A stretch of DNA of 64,000 bases from positions 1-64,000 of the forward strand of contig JADJYG010000015.1 in assembly GCA_016719895.1 (NCBI GenBank). Reading direction: 5' to 3'. Source of the DNA: Saprospirales bacterium. Its GTDB lineage: Bacteria > Bacteroidota > Bacteroidia > Chitinophagales > Saprospiraceae. The notes beneath the pieces were generated by a model. That model saw only the letters and a program-made list of their open reading frames with translations. It ran no database searches and was not told the origin of the DNA. A program made the translations under genes and the position numbers. Below, in pieces: positions 33,125 to 42,149 of the stretch; the first letter of the stretch is position 1; each line of letters starts with the position of its first letter.

Positions 33125-34282
33125 TTACAGTCCGAGCAAATTAAAACTATAATACAATGAAATTCCTTGCAAGCTGATCCGGCCATTGCAGAACGCTGGG
33201 TCGTTGCAGTCCCGGTTATACAGGGCATCCAGGTCAGACAAACCCAGATTAGCCCGGAGCCCGAACGTGCCCCCCAAGTCGCTCCGCCCAATATTCCACC
33301 GGTATTGAAAGCCGGCGATAATACCTATATCATTCTTTTTGAAGTCGTTGTTGGCATCAAACAGTTTGTTGTCTCCTCCGGGCTTTTCTTCACCGGAAAC
33401 TTTGTTGAACAACAGCCGGCTGAAATAAGGGCCTGCCAAAAGGGTGAACCGGCCGTCGCGTTTTAAATTTATTTCCGGTACAGCCGCAACGGTAAGCCAG
33501 GTTTGACGGTAGTTAACATTGCGTACATAATCGATCACCATAGTGTCGTCGATTACGGTAAAAGCCGATTTTGCGTGTGAAAATTTTCCCATCAATCCGA
33601 CCTCAACATTCAGTGAAATAAAACCGCCCTGGCCTTTGAACCGGAATTGAGTACCCAATTCCCAACCCAATCGCGGATCGGTTTGCGGGTTTTTGACAAT
33701 GGCCGGATCGTTGGAGGAAGGAAAATTGCCCGTTGCCCGGATCGTAAACATATTTATGCCGCCGCGAATGCGAAACTCCATGCCGGCGGGCGTGAATTCG
33801 CGCTCAAAAATATATTCATCCGTCACGGTCCGGTTGCCGCGTTTGCCTTCGGTATTTACCTGCAGTTCCCGGTTACCCAAAAGGCGGTAACGGATTTTTT
33901 GCGGGTTGGTATGTTGCGGATTTTCAAAATGATATCCTTCGTAATCGGCCAGGGTCAGTTCAAAAGGGAGAGGTTTGTCGTCATTTTGCCCGCGGATAAT
34001 GGAATAATAGGTAATAACTTGTCCCCGCAATTCCAGGCGCATAGTTTCCAGGGTTACCGAATCGCCCGTTTCCGCCCGGATGCGGAGATGCCGGCCTGTG
34101 AGGGTGCTGTCGTTCTGAATGGACCAGATTTGGAGCCGGTCCCCGCGGTCTTGCGGCATAAACCAGACCCCGTCCAGGGCGCGCAGTTCGCGAAAGATAA
34201 GGTCGGCATCTTCAATCTGAGCCATCAAGAAAACCGGAAGCAAAAGCAAGGCGCCGATTAAGCCATATTGTCGAAAAGGCAT
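33125..34282 (-). CDS. Secreted protein with DUF6265-like domain and C-terminal barrel
   Basis: 385 aa from ATG (MPFRQYGLIGALL). Seen: signal peptide ending FLMAQ; a domain at about residues 25-165 resembling DUF6265 (LDGVWFMPQDRG, LQIWSIQNDSTLTGR, GYHFENPQHTNPQKIRY); then a barrel-like region starting GMEFRIRGGINMFTIRAT and ending ISLYYSFNLLGL, with strands consistent with a porin-family outer-membrane protein. The fusion is unusual. The function is unknown. It follows (upstream, divergent) the ECF sigma gene and precedes rnhA by 31 bases. Confidence 0.72.
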   Translation of the reverse strand: MPFRQYGLIGALLLLPVFLMAQIEDADLIFRELRALDGVWFMPQDRGDRLQIWSIQNDSTLTGRHLRIRAETGDSVTLETMRLELRGQVITYYSIIRGQNDDKPLPFELTLADYEGYHFENPQHTNPQKIRYRLLGNRELQVNTEGKRGNRTVTDEYIFEREFTPAGMEFRIRGGINMFTIRATGNFPSSNDPAIVKNPQTDPRLGWELGTQFRFKGQGGFISLNVEVGLMGKFSHAKSAFTVIDDTMVIDYVRNVNYRQTWLTVAAVPEINLKRDGRFTLLAGPYFSRLLFNKVSGEEKPGGDNKLFDANNDFKKNDIGIIAGFQYRWNIGRSDLGGTFGLRANLGLSDLDALYNRDCNDPAFCNGRISLQGISLYYSFNLLGL

Positions 34283-34442
34283 AGCAAGATTTTTTTGCAA
34301 AAAAACGAAGAAAAATTGGAAACCCTTTACTCCGGCGCCTTCAAACCCTGAACACGTCAGGATGACTAAAAATTGACAAAGCAAATTTTTGCCCCCATGC
34401 AACCCTGCAAAACATATACTGTCAATACAATCAAATCACAAA

Positions 34443-34973
34443 ATGGACGCCACGCAAACGCACCGCGACCTGATCGAACGCTGTAAACAGGGCCGCCGCG
34501 ACGCGCAGTTTGAATTGTACCGCCTGTACTCCCGGGCGATGTACAATACGGCATTACGTATGGTACAGAACGCCCACGATGCCGAAGACCTGCTGCAAAG
34601 TACTTTTGTTGAGGTTTTTATGAAACTGGAAACCTTCCGCCACGAAAGTAGTATCGGCGCCTGGATCAAACGGATCACGGTCAATAAGTGCATTAATTTT
34701 TTGAAAAGCCGCCGCCTGGCTTTTCAAGAACTGACCCCCTTCAATGAACGGGCAGAAGAGCCTGAACATGAGCCTGAAATACCATATTCCGTGGAACGCA
34801 TCAACCGGGCAATAAATGAATTGCCGGGTGGATACCGGATGGTTTTCACGTTATATGCCATGGAAGGGTATGACCACGAAGAAATCGGCGATATTCTGGG
34901 TATCACAGAGGCTACGTCCAAATCGCAGTACAGCCGGGCAAAATCAAAATTGCGCGAACTGCTTTCAACCTAA
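34443..34973 (+). CDS. ECF-type RNA polymerase sigma factor
   Basis: 176 aa from ATG (MDATQTHRDLIE). Seen: region 2 MYNTALRMVQNAHDAEDLLQ with STFVEVFMKLETF, and region 4 with YRMVFTLYAMEGYDHEEIGDILGI and the recognition helix TEATSKSQYSRAKSKLRELL. It heads a sigma/anti-sigma/DUF4097 set of three same-strand genes, a pairing often seen in Bacteroidota envelope-stress units (known pattern). The start closest to the region 2 helix was chosen over an upstream ATG. Confidence 0.94.
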   Translation: MDATQTHRDLIERCKQGRRDAQFELYRLYSRAMYNTALRMVQNAHDAEDLLQSTFVEVFMKLETFRHESSIGAWIKRITVNKCINFLKSRRLAFQELTPFNERAEEPEHEPEIPYSVERINRAINELPGGYRMVFTLYAMEGYDHEEIGDILGITEATSKSQYSRAKSKLRELLST

Positions 34974-35076
34974 ACCAGCCACTTGATCACCGCACCGTTT
35001 TCTTCAGTATTCCTGAACAAGTATCCGGAAAACCACAAGTATTACACGATCAAGAGCAAGAAACCTGCGTAGCAAG

Positions 35077-35877
35077 ATGTCCAACAGCAGCAAAATCGAA
35101 GAGTATATTCATGCCCATCGGGATGCCTTTGACACAGCCGTCCCTGATGCACAATGCTGGGCTGGAATACAAAGAACCCTCGACTGCCTGACCACTGCCG
35201 ATCGCCTGGAGCAATACCTGTTGCTCAACCGGCCGTCGTTCGATCAGGCAGAACCACCCGTGGCAGTTTGGGCGCAGATTGAAGGCGCCATGGGAGAGCC
35301 CTCCAATAGTACGTTAGAAGGATTTATTCACAGCCACCGGTATGCATTCGATACCGAAACGCCTGATTTACGGGTATGGGCTGGTATTGACCAGGCACTT
35401 CCCAAGCGTGAGACCAAAGCCGTTTGGCTTCCGTGGAGCCATAATATCGTTCGGATTGCCGCAGCTGTCGCACTGCTCATCGCCGGTGTCAATATCGGTA
35501 TTTGGTATGCAGCAAGCCAGGCAGAGCCGGGCATGGCTATGAGCGATCTTTCGCCGGAATACGCCGAGCTGGAACAATACTATCAGCGCGATATTTCCGC
35601 CAAACAAGACAAACTGGCTTCTTTCGCCTCCTACCGGGATGAGAATGTTTTGGAAGACCTGCTCCAGATGGACAATGTGATGAATGAACTGCGGGAAGAG
35701 CTGGCAAATGTACCGCCTGGCAACCGGGAGCAGGTAGTACGGGCCATGATCGAAAATTATAAAGCAAAAGCAGCGATACTCGAGCGCGTACTCGAACACA
35801 TCAGCCAACAAAAGCAGCCAAATCAAAAGCAACCAGCAACGACAAACAGCAGCAATCATGAAGTGGAAAAAATTTAG
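35077..35877 (+). CDS. Membrane anti-sigma-like protein with three tandem repeats
   Basis: 266 aa. Seen: three repeats of about 32 residues before the membrane helix, each of the form L-E-x-[YF]-x-x-x-[HN]-R-x-x-F-D and ending in VWAxI, at about residues 7-37, 44-74 and 81-111. A single helix (IVRIAAAVALLIAGVNIGIWY, about 125-145) is followed by a coiled-coil-like outer region ending in a Gln/Asn-rich tail. It is probably the anti-sigma factor for the adjacent ECF gene, with the repeats on the cytoplasmic side (inference). The end overlaps the next gene by 20 bases. Confidence 0.78.
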   Translation: MSNSSKIEEYIHAHRDAFDTAVPDAQCWAGIQRTLDCLTTADRLEQYLLLNRPSFDQAEPPVAVWAQIEGAMGEPSNSTLEGFIHSHRYAFDTETPDLRVWAGIDQALPKRETKAVWLPWSHNIVRIAAAVALLIAGVNIGIWYAASQAEPGMAMSDLSPEYAELEQYYQRDISAKQDKLASFASYRDENVLEDLLQMDNVMNELREELANVPPGNREQVVRAMIENYKAKAAILERVLEHISQQKQPNQKQPATTNSSNHEVEKI

Positions 35878-36991
35878 TCTTACCCTCCTGCAGCAGGCTT
35901 TTCTGCTTTGTGTGGTGGTATTGAGCCAGCCAAACTCGGGCCGGGCAAACAGCCCAGAGCAGGAGTTCAGCAAGAAAATTAACCGGGAATTCGGCACGAC
36001 AGCCAATGGTATGACCGCAATTTATAATAAGTATGGAAAGGTCAATGTAAATACCTGGACAAATACTTCGGTTAAAATCGATATTACCATCATTGTTAAC
36101 GCCGGCGACCAACGCGACGCCGACCGGGTGTTCGACCGGATCAAAGTTAACTTTATCAGTACTGCCGGTTATGTAAAAGCCGAGACGGTAGTCGATATGG
36201 AGGGAAAAAACTGGTGGCCCGGCAACAGTTGTCAGGATTTTAAAATCAATTACGACGTTTGGATCCCCATTGGTAATCAACTGGACCTGAAGAACAAGTA
36301 CGGCAATGCCTACGTGGCCAACCTGAACGGCAAACTAACCGCGGAAATTCGGTATGGCGACCTGCGCACAGAAGTTTTAAGTGGAGATGCTGACCTTTCT
36401 ATCGGCTACGGCAAGGCGGCCATGGCTAAAGTGCGCAATTTATCCGGGTATGTCAGTTACGGCGGCCTCACCCTTACGGATGCTACGGATATCCAACTGG
36501 ACTCTAAATATTCCGAATTTCGGGTGGAACACGCCGGGGCGGTCCGCGTGACGTCTAAATACGACGACTTTACCCTGGGCGACATTCGCGATTTGCGCAT
36601 ACAAACTAAATATGCCAACCTGCGCGTACGGAATGCCGGAGCCGCCTTTGTAACGGCACAATACACGGATGTTCGGATAGAAAATGTGTCCGGCACCGTT
36701 GACGCCGACATGACGTATGGCAGCCTGCAAGTGAAAGCCCTTGCCCGAACTTTTTCTGAAGCAAAGATTGTGGGCAAATACACCGACGTGCACATGAATG
36801 TTGAAACCGGCGCCGCTTTCCGCTTTGACGCCGAAGGCCTTCACACCGATCTGCACACGCCCAGCGGCGCTACCATTCGCCGCCGCGACGATCAGGGCAG
36901 CCGCTCGACGGTGGAAGGGTTTGTTGGCGACGCCAATGCTCCGCGCCTTGTAACGGCCCGCCTGAGCTATGGCGATTTTGTGCTTAAATAA
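35858..36991 (+). CDS. Secreted DUF4097-type protein (polymer-like beta-solenoid)
   Basis: 377 aa. Seen: signal peptide (about residues 1-30, LTLLQQAFLLCVVVLSQPN) and a long series of short beta repeats (GKVNVNTWTNTSVKIDI, KYGNAYVANLNGKLTAEIRYGDL, KYSEFRVEHAGAVRVTSKYDDF, KYANLRVRNAGAAFVTAQYTDV) typical of DUF4097 and related adhesin-like solenoids. It overlaps the anti-sigma gene by 20 bases, which indicates translational coupling. The function is unknown; expression by the adjacent ECF factor is likely (inference). Confidence 0.85.
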   Translation: MKWKKFSLTLLQQAFLLCVVVLSQPNSGRANSPEQEFSKKINREFGTTANGMTAIYNKYGKVNVNTWTNTSVKIDITIIVNAGDQRDADRVFDRIKVNFISTAGYVKAETVVDMEGKNWWPGNSCQDFKINYDVWIPIGNQLDLKNKYGNAYVANLNGKLTAEIRYGDLRTEVLSGDADLSIGYGKAAMAKVRNLSGYVSYGGLTLTDATDIQLDSKYSEFRVEHAGAVRVTSKYDDFTLGDIRDLRIQTKYANLRVRNAGAAFVTAQYTDVRIENVSGTVDADMTYGSLQVKALARTFSEAKIVGKYTDVHMNVETGAAFRFDAEGLHTDLHTPSGATIRRRDDQGSRSTVEGFVGDANAPRLVTARLSYGDFVLK

Positions 36992-37022
36992 GATTTCAAG
37001 GTTCAAGAAGCCCAGAAATGCC

Positions 37023-37772
37023 TTATCGTGTCAGCACGATATAGTCGCGCAGCAGTGTTTTTAGAAAATCGATCCGGTTTGCCGGCCGTTTCTGGATATC
37101 GAGGATGGGCATAAGGTGAGAGACCAGGTGTTCAACCGCTTCTTCATGTGCGGGGTTTGGGTAGCGTTGCAGTCGCGAAAGGGTAGTTTTTATGAAAATC
37201 ATATCCCGTTCACTGAGGTTCCGCACCTGTGGATAAACCGGTTTGTAGGTTTCCAGCGTCGAAATACTCCTGATATCCTGAAGCCTGAACTGGTAGGGCG
37301 AACTTTGTATTTTAATAACAGCCGTATTTGCAGCCATATCGCCCAAGCGCTGGCTTTTCCCGGTTGTTTTGATTAAGACAGCGCCTATTACGCCGAAAGA
37401 AAACAGCGAATCCACCAGCTGAAGCACTGCACGCAACACCATATCGCTCCATTCAGGGTCTTTTCCATCCAGGCGGACTACCTTAATTCCCATTGCCAAT
37501 TTTCCTGGTGTCTGGCCGGTATTCCAAATTTCAAAGAGTATATTGTACATAAAATAGGCCAGAAACGGCAACGCCACGGCCGCCATTTCCAGACCGCTGT
37601 TTTCAGCAAGCCAATTGCCCAATATTAACTGGAGCAGTTGCAATCCGATAAAATAGCCCAACACAACGATTACCAAATCCAGAAACCAGGCCAGGCCCCG
37701 GTCGCGCAGGCGCGCGAGGTCATATTCTATGGTTACGTTCTGGGTGGTGGTAATTTCAATGGATTTTTGCAT
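37023..37772 (-). CDS. RDD-family membrane protein
   Basis: 249 aa. Seen: ARLRDRGLAWFLDLVIVVLGYF, matching the RDD motif, three to four hydrophobic helices in the first 160 residues (FLAYFMYNILFEIWN, TPGKLAMGIKVVR, LVDSLFSFGVIGAVLI) and a soluble C-terminal 90 residues. RDD proteins are proposed to transport ions or act in membrane stress; this member has no assigned substrate. It starts four bases from the end of dapD. Confidence 0.9.
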   Translation of the reverse strand: MQKSIEITTTQNVTIEYDLARLRDRGLAWFLDLVIVVLGYFIGLQLLQLILGNWLAENSGLEMAAVALPFLAYFMYNILFEIWNTGQTPGKLAMGIKVVRLDGKDPEWSDMVLRAVLQLVDSLFSFGVIGAVLIKTTGKSQRLGDMAANTAVIKIQSSPYQFRLQDIRSISTLETYKPVYPQVRNLSERDMIFIKTTLSRLQRYPNPAHEEAVEHLVSHLMPILDIQKRPANRIDFLKTLLRDYIVLTR

Positions 37773-37776
37773 GGCA

Positions 37777-38598
37777 TTACACGGCTACCTGGTAGTCCCG
37801 AAGTGCATCATTGAGCGATACTTTTTTATCGGTGCTTTCTTTGCGTTGGCCAATGATCAGCGCACAAGCAACCTGAAATGTACCGGCTGGAAAATCTTTG
37901 GAATAGCTCCCAGGAATCACTACCGAGCGCGCCGGTACACGGCCTTTGTGTATTACGGGCTCGGGACCGGTCACATCGATAATCCGGGTGCTTTGGGTGA
38001 GCACTACGTTGGCGCCCAATACGGCCTCGCGTTCGACATGCACCCCTTCCACTACGATACAGCGCGAACCGATAAAACACTCGTCTTCAATGATCGTTGG
38101 AGTGGCCTGCGGTGGCTCCAGGACACCGCCGATACCAACGCCGCCAGCGAGGTGTACATTGCGGCCGATCTGTGCGCAGGATCCCACCGTAGCCCAGGTG
38201 TCGACCATGGTTCCACTGCCTACCCAAGCGCCGATATTCACATAGGAGGGCATTAAAATAGCGCCTTTTTCAATAAAGGCGCCATATCGGGCCAGCGCTT
38301 GTGGAACCACCCGTACGCCTTTTTCCGCAAAACCTTTTTTCAGCGGAATTTTATCATGGTATTCGAACGGACCTACTTCAATGGTTTCCATAGCCTGGAT
38401 TGGAAAATACAGGATCACGGCTTTTTTGATCCACTCGTTTGTTTTCCAGCGGCCGTCCGGTTGAGGCTCGGCCACGCGCAGTTCGCCGGCATCCAGGCAT
38501 CCAATGACCTCCCGAATAGCCTTGCGCGTATCGTCACGCTGCAAAAGCGCGCGGTCGGTCCAGGCTGTTTCAATGATGTGTTTGAGCGATTCAGTCAT
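37777..38598 (-). CDS. dapD: 2,3,4,5-tetrahydropyridine-2,6-dicarboxylate N-succinyltransferase
   Basis: 273 aa, the usual length. It succinylates tetrahydrodipicolinate in lysine and diaminopimelate synthesis. Seen: the N-terminal helical domain and then the left-handed beta-helix hexapeptide repeats from about residue 105 (ILMPSYVNIGAWVGSGTMVDTWATVGSCAQIG, split over the coils), with the conserved GSRCIVVEGVHVEREAVLGANV and the C-terminal CALIIGQRKESTDKKVSL. No other dap genes are nearby. Overlaps no neighbour. Confidence 0.96.
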   Translation of the reverse strand: MTESLKHIIETAWTDRALLQRDDTRKAIREVIGCLDAGELRVAEPQPDGRWKTNEWIKKAVILYFPIQAMETIEVGPFEYHDKIPLKKGFAEKGVRVVPQALARYGAFIEKGAILMPSYVNIGAWVGSGTMVDTWATVGSCAQIGRNVHLAGGVGIGGVLEPPQATPTIIEDECFIGSRCIVVEGVHVEREAVLGANVVLTQSTRIIDVTGPEPVIHKGRVPARSVVIPGSYSKDFPAGTFQVACALIIGQRKESTDKKVSLNDALRDYQVAV

Positions 38599-38645
38599 CG
38601 GTATTTTCGTTTACAACAATATCGCTGCTTGCAAAATCAGCAGAA

Positions 38646-39407
38646 CTAACCGGTCAGTACCACCGCGATCAGGTAATCTGCCAACAAAATCAATATGTCG
38701 CTGTATACCACCGAGCGGGTACTGGCTTGCCCCAGCTCGATACTTCCCCCTTCGACAAAGTAACCCTGGTAGCACGAAACGGTGGTAAGGAGGAAAGCGA
38801 ACACCAGCGATTTTACATACATCATGAACACATTATACGGGACAAAAAAGGAACGCAATCCCTGTATATATTCATCGTCGGTGATCAGGCCGGCCGGCAC
38901 GCTGGCAAGGTATCCGCCAATGATGGCGACATAGGCAGAAAACGTTACGAGCAGGGGGATAGCCACCAGGGCGCCGATCATCTTAGGCCGGATAAGGTAG
39001 GCAGCGGTGTTTACGCCCATGACTTCCATGGCGTCGATGTGTTCTTTTTGCCGCATGCCCCCGATTTCCGCCGTCATGTTCGATCCCACTTTGCCCGCCA
39101 GTACCAGACAGGTAATCGTCGGAGAGAGTTCAATGATAGCCAGGTCCCGAACGATATAACCGATATAGTAGCGCGGTATCAGTTGCCCGTCCAGTTGGTA
39201 GGCGAATTGGACGGCCGCCACCGCGCCGATAAAAATTGAAATCAGGCATACAATAACCAGGGAGCCGACGCCGATATCGTTGGTTTGGCGCATGGTCTCT
39301 TTCCAATACATGGAAAATTTTTCGGGCCGGCCAAACACCTGTTTCATCATTTGCAGGTACCGCCCGAAATGGTAAAGAAAATTAAACCGTTTATCTACTG
39401 CTATCAT
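38646..39407 (-). CDS. mlaE: MlaE/YrbE-type ABC transporter permease
   Basis: 253 aa from ATG (MIAVDKRFNFL). MlaE permeases move phospholipids between membranes together with an ATPase and an MCE protein. Seen: five hydrophobic segments, the signature LSPTITCLVLAGKVGSNMTAE and GGMRQKEHIDAMEVMGVNTAAYLIRPKM, and a C-terminal SIELGQASTRSVVYSDI. The usual partners (mlaF ATPase, mlaD) do not follow; the next genes are dapD and RDD. They may be elsewhere in the genome. Confidence 0.94.
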   Translation of the reverse strand: MIAVDKRFNFLYHFGRYLQMMKQVFGRPEKFSMYWKETMRQTNDIGVGSLVIVCLISIFIGAVAAVQFAYQLDGQLIPRYYIGYIVRDLAIIELSPTITCLVLAGKVGSNMTAEIGGMRQKEHIDAMEVMGVNTAAYLIRPKMIGALVAIPLLVTFSAYVAIIGGYLASVPAGLITDDEYIQGLRSFFVPYNVFMMYVKSLVFAFLLTTVSCYQGYFVEGGSIELGQASTRSVVYSDILILLADYLIAVVLTG

Positions 39408-39542
39408 AAGCACGTACCATTTTTCAAGGGTTCAAAGGTGACTCTTTTTTATAAACTTTGGGCTGTGATATGGGTTTTAGCAGTAGATTTTATTGTGAAA
39501 TTGTTTTTACATTTTTGACTATTCAGTATAAAGACTACACTG

Positions 39543-40274
39543 GTGGATCAGACCTCTTCTTCCGAACGCCCGCTGACGGCGGTGGTTTCAGGCGGCACCA
39601 AAGGCTTGGGACGGGCAATTGCCGAAATATTTGCCGCAAAGGGCTTCGATGTTTTCGTTTGTGCCCGTACCGCAGCAGACCTCGATGCGATGGAAAAACA
39701 CTGGACGGCGGCTTTTCCCGGTCGCCGGCTCTATACTTTTCCGGCCGACATGCGGCATAAAACAGCCACCTGGCAGTTTGCCGATGCTGTGCGCAACCAA
39801 TGCTCCAGAGTAGATGTACTCGTGAACAATGCCGGGATTTTTCTTCCCGGCGCCGTTTCAACCGAACCGGATGGCGCCCTTGAGGACCTGATCCATATCA
39901 ATCTGTACAGTGCCTACCACCTGACGCGGGCCCTTTTGCCGCTTATGTTGCCGTATCGCCATGGCCATATTTTCAACCTGTGCAGCATTGCCAGCCTGGC
40001 CGCTTACCCCAATGGCGGTTCGTATACGATTACTAAGTTCGCGCTGTTGGGCTTTTCCAAAGCCCTTCGCGAAGAAATGAAAACCAAGGGCATAAAAGTC
40101 ACGGCACTGATGCCGGGAGCTACCTGGTCTGACTCCTGGCGGGATGCCGATTTTCCTCCCGACAGGTTGATGCAAGCTGATGATATTGCTCAAACCGTAT
40201 GGGCAGCCTACCGGCTTTCCGACTCTGCTGTGGTGGAAGAGCTGGTCATCCGGCCACAATTAGGGGATTTATAG
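39543..40274 (+). CDS. Short-chain dehydrogenase/reductase
   Basis: 243 aa; start codon GTG. NAD(P)-dependent oxidoreductase of unknown substrate. Seen: the dinucleotide-binding VVSGGTKGLGRAI, NNAG in VLVNNAGIFLPGA, the catalytic SYTITK (Y-x3-K) with an upstream S in NLCSIASLAAY, and LMPGATWSDSW. Length is typical for classical SDRs. It sits alone between mlaE (divergent) and bcp (same direction, 100 bases). Confidence 0.93.
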   Translation: MDQTSSSERPLTAVVSGGTKGLGRAIAEIFAAKGFDVFVCARTAADLDAMEKHWTAAFPGRRLYTFPADMRHKTATWQFADAVRNQCSRVDVLVNNAGIFLPGAVSTEPDGALEDLIHINLYSAYHLTRALLPLMLPYRHGHIFNLCSIASLAAYPNGGSYTITKFALLGFSKALREEMKTKGIKVTALMPGATWSDSWRDADFPPDRLMQADDIAQTVWAAYRLSDSAVVEELVIRPQLGDL

Positions 40275-40374
40275 TGGGCGTGTGTGTTGGGATGATGTTG
40301 CGAAACGGGCATCGCCCAAGGCGTGAACAAATGGATGGTTATGCCGTTCCATAAAACACTAAAACAATCAAGTA

Positions 40375-40827
40375 ATGTTTCATTTGAAGGAAGGCGATCA
40401 AGCGCCCAATTTTTCTGCCCTGAATGAACAGGGCAAAACCGTGCAGTTGGCTGATTTTAACGGTAAAAAGCTGGTCTTGTATTTTTATCCGAAAGACGAT
40501 ACGCCGGGATGTACGGCCGAGGCCTGCAGTTTGCGCGATGGTTACGCTCAGTTTTTAGCCAAAGGCTACGCCATCCTTGGTGTAAGTCCCGATCCGGTTA
40601 AAAAGCACGTCAAGTTTATTGAAAAATACCACCTGCCATTTAGTCTGCTCGCCGATGAAGACCATCGTGTGGCCAGCGATTATGGCGTATGGGGGCCAAA
40701 AAAATTCATGGGCCGCAGTTACGACGGTATCCATCGAACCACATTTGTTATCGATGGCACCGGTAAAATCGAGCAAATTATTAACAAAGTGGATACCAAC
40801 GACCATACCGCTCAGCTGTTGGGCTGA
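40375..40827 (+). CDS. bcp: Thioredoxin-dependent peroxiredoxin, BCP family
   Basis: 150 aa. Reduces hydroperoxides using thioredoxin. Seen: the peroxidatic and resolving cysteines five residues apart in DDTPGCTAEACSLRDGY, the conserved LVLYFYPKDDTPG and the C-terminal RTTFVIDGTGKIEQII. Its last 16 bases overlap the convergent membrane-protein gene. Confidence 0.96.
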   Translation: MFHLKEGDQAPNFSALNEQGKTVQLADFNGKKLVLYFYPKDDTPGCTAEACSLRDGYAQFLAKGYAILGVSPDPVKKHVKFIEKYHLPFSLLADEDHRVASDYGVWGPKKFMGRSYDGIHRTTFVIDGTGKIEQIINKVDTNDHTAQLLG

Positions 40828-42074
40828 AGTTCGCGGCCGCGGCCGCGATACTGTTTGGCTACCCAGCCCGGTACGATAAAAGCGCCCAGGAGCAGGTACC
40901 CGTAAAAGGCCATACCGCGCCACAGGAGGGCTACGATCAGGCCGAGACCCTGCGGCACAAAATCGGAAATGAAACTGGCCAACGCCACTTCTGCCAGTCC
41001 AGCGCCTCCGGGTGTGGGGGAAAAGGTCATAATCGTAAACATGGCTACCAGGCGCGCATAAATAAATGCCTGCGTCGCGCCGTCCAGCGGTATGGCAGGC
41101 ATGATGGCGATGATCAAAGCATTGATCAGAATAAATTTGCTGGTCCAGGACCCAAGGGTGCTCAGCACCACTTTGACGTGATAACGCCAGTCCTGCATCC
41201 GGATTTCCCCGGCGGCCCGTTCGAATTCCTGTCCCAGCCGTTGGAATTTGGACGACCAGCGCCGCAGCCAGGGCCTGCTTGCCAGCCAAAACAAGACGAT
41301 CCGGGCATATCCGGGCCGGATCATCAGTAAAAACACGAGGGTCAGCCAATAGGTTAGCATCACTGCGTAAGTCATAAAAAAAGCGCCGCTGGCCAGGCGT
41401 TCGTCGTGGTAGGAATCCATGCCCGGATACAACATAATAGGGCCATAGGCCAGCAACAGCAAGGGGAGTGTAAGTACGAAAAAACCGGAATCGCAGATCA
41501 TGGCATAAAAAACAGCGGCGGCGGTGCGGCCTGCCGGCAGTTTCTCCTGGGTCAGTACGAACAGCATAACCACAGGCCCGCCTTTACTCGTTGGCGTAAG
41601 CGCCCCGCTAAACTCCCAAAGCACGATCAGCTGCAGGCATTTTCGAAACGAGAAATATCCGCGGGTAATGGTATACAAGCGGAAAGAGATAAAAACATGG
41701 CGCAGCACCAGCAGCAACACAGCTAGGCCGATCCAGAAAAAGGCCGTGGCGCTCCATTGAATGCTTCGAAACGCTTCCGGATCGAACTGCCGGTAGAACA
41801 AATACGCCACGGCTGCCACGCCGATAAGTACAGGGACGAGCATGCGGGACAGGCGCAGGGAATGCAGGATGCGCTTACCCTCTGCATCGACGGGTTGGGG
41901 AATAACAGGTTCGTTCAAGTTGCGAAAAATTTGGGCAGGCGAAGGTAAAACAGCCACCGGAACATTGAAAGAAATCGGGCAAGTGTCTTGAAACACAAAA
42001 AACCAGGCTAACCCGTTGCGGCGCCTGGCTTCTGATGCGGTAATGGGACCGCAAAAACGTATGAAGCATTTCAT
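40812..42074 (-). CDS. Lysylphosphatidylglycerol-synthase transmembrane-domain (UPF0104) protein
   Basis: Up to 420 aa. Seen: eight to ten hydrophobic segments from about residue 80 with the family motifs SFRKCLQLIVLWEFSGALTPTSKGG (around residues 140-165) and FSPTPGGAGLAEVALASF near residue 370. These are integral membrane proteins resembling the flippase part of MprF; no catalytic domain is attached. The start is uncertain: the stretch before residue 50 lacks homology, and a TTG at about residue 52 or later may be the true start. Convergent overlap with bcp. Confidence 0.85.
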   Translation of the reverse strand: MKCFIRFCGPITASEARRRNGLAWFFVFQDTCPISFNVPVAVLPSPAQIFRNLNEPVIPQPVDAEGKRILHSLRLSRMLVPVLIGVAAVAYLFYRQFDPEAFRSIQWSATAFFWIGLAVLLLVLRHVFISFRLYTITRGYFSFRKCLQLIVLWEFSGALTPTSKGGPVVMLFVLTQEKLPAGRTAAAVFYAMICDSGFFVLTLPLLLLAYGPIMLYPGMDSYHDERLASGAFFMTYAVMLTYWLTLVFLLMIRPGYARIVLFWLASRPWLRRWSSKFQRLGQEFERAAGEIRMQDWRYHVKVVLSTLGSWTSKFILINALIIAIMPAIPLDGATQAFIYARLVAMFTIMTFSPTPGGAGLAEVALASFISDFVPQGLGLIVALLWRGMAFYGYLLLGAFIVPGWVAKQYRGRGRELQPNS

Positions 42075-42149
42075 GAAAATTCAAAATAACCGGAGCGCAA
42101 TTTTCTAAGCCTGTCCACTCCGGTCGTAATAACGCGGTACGTCATTCTT

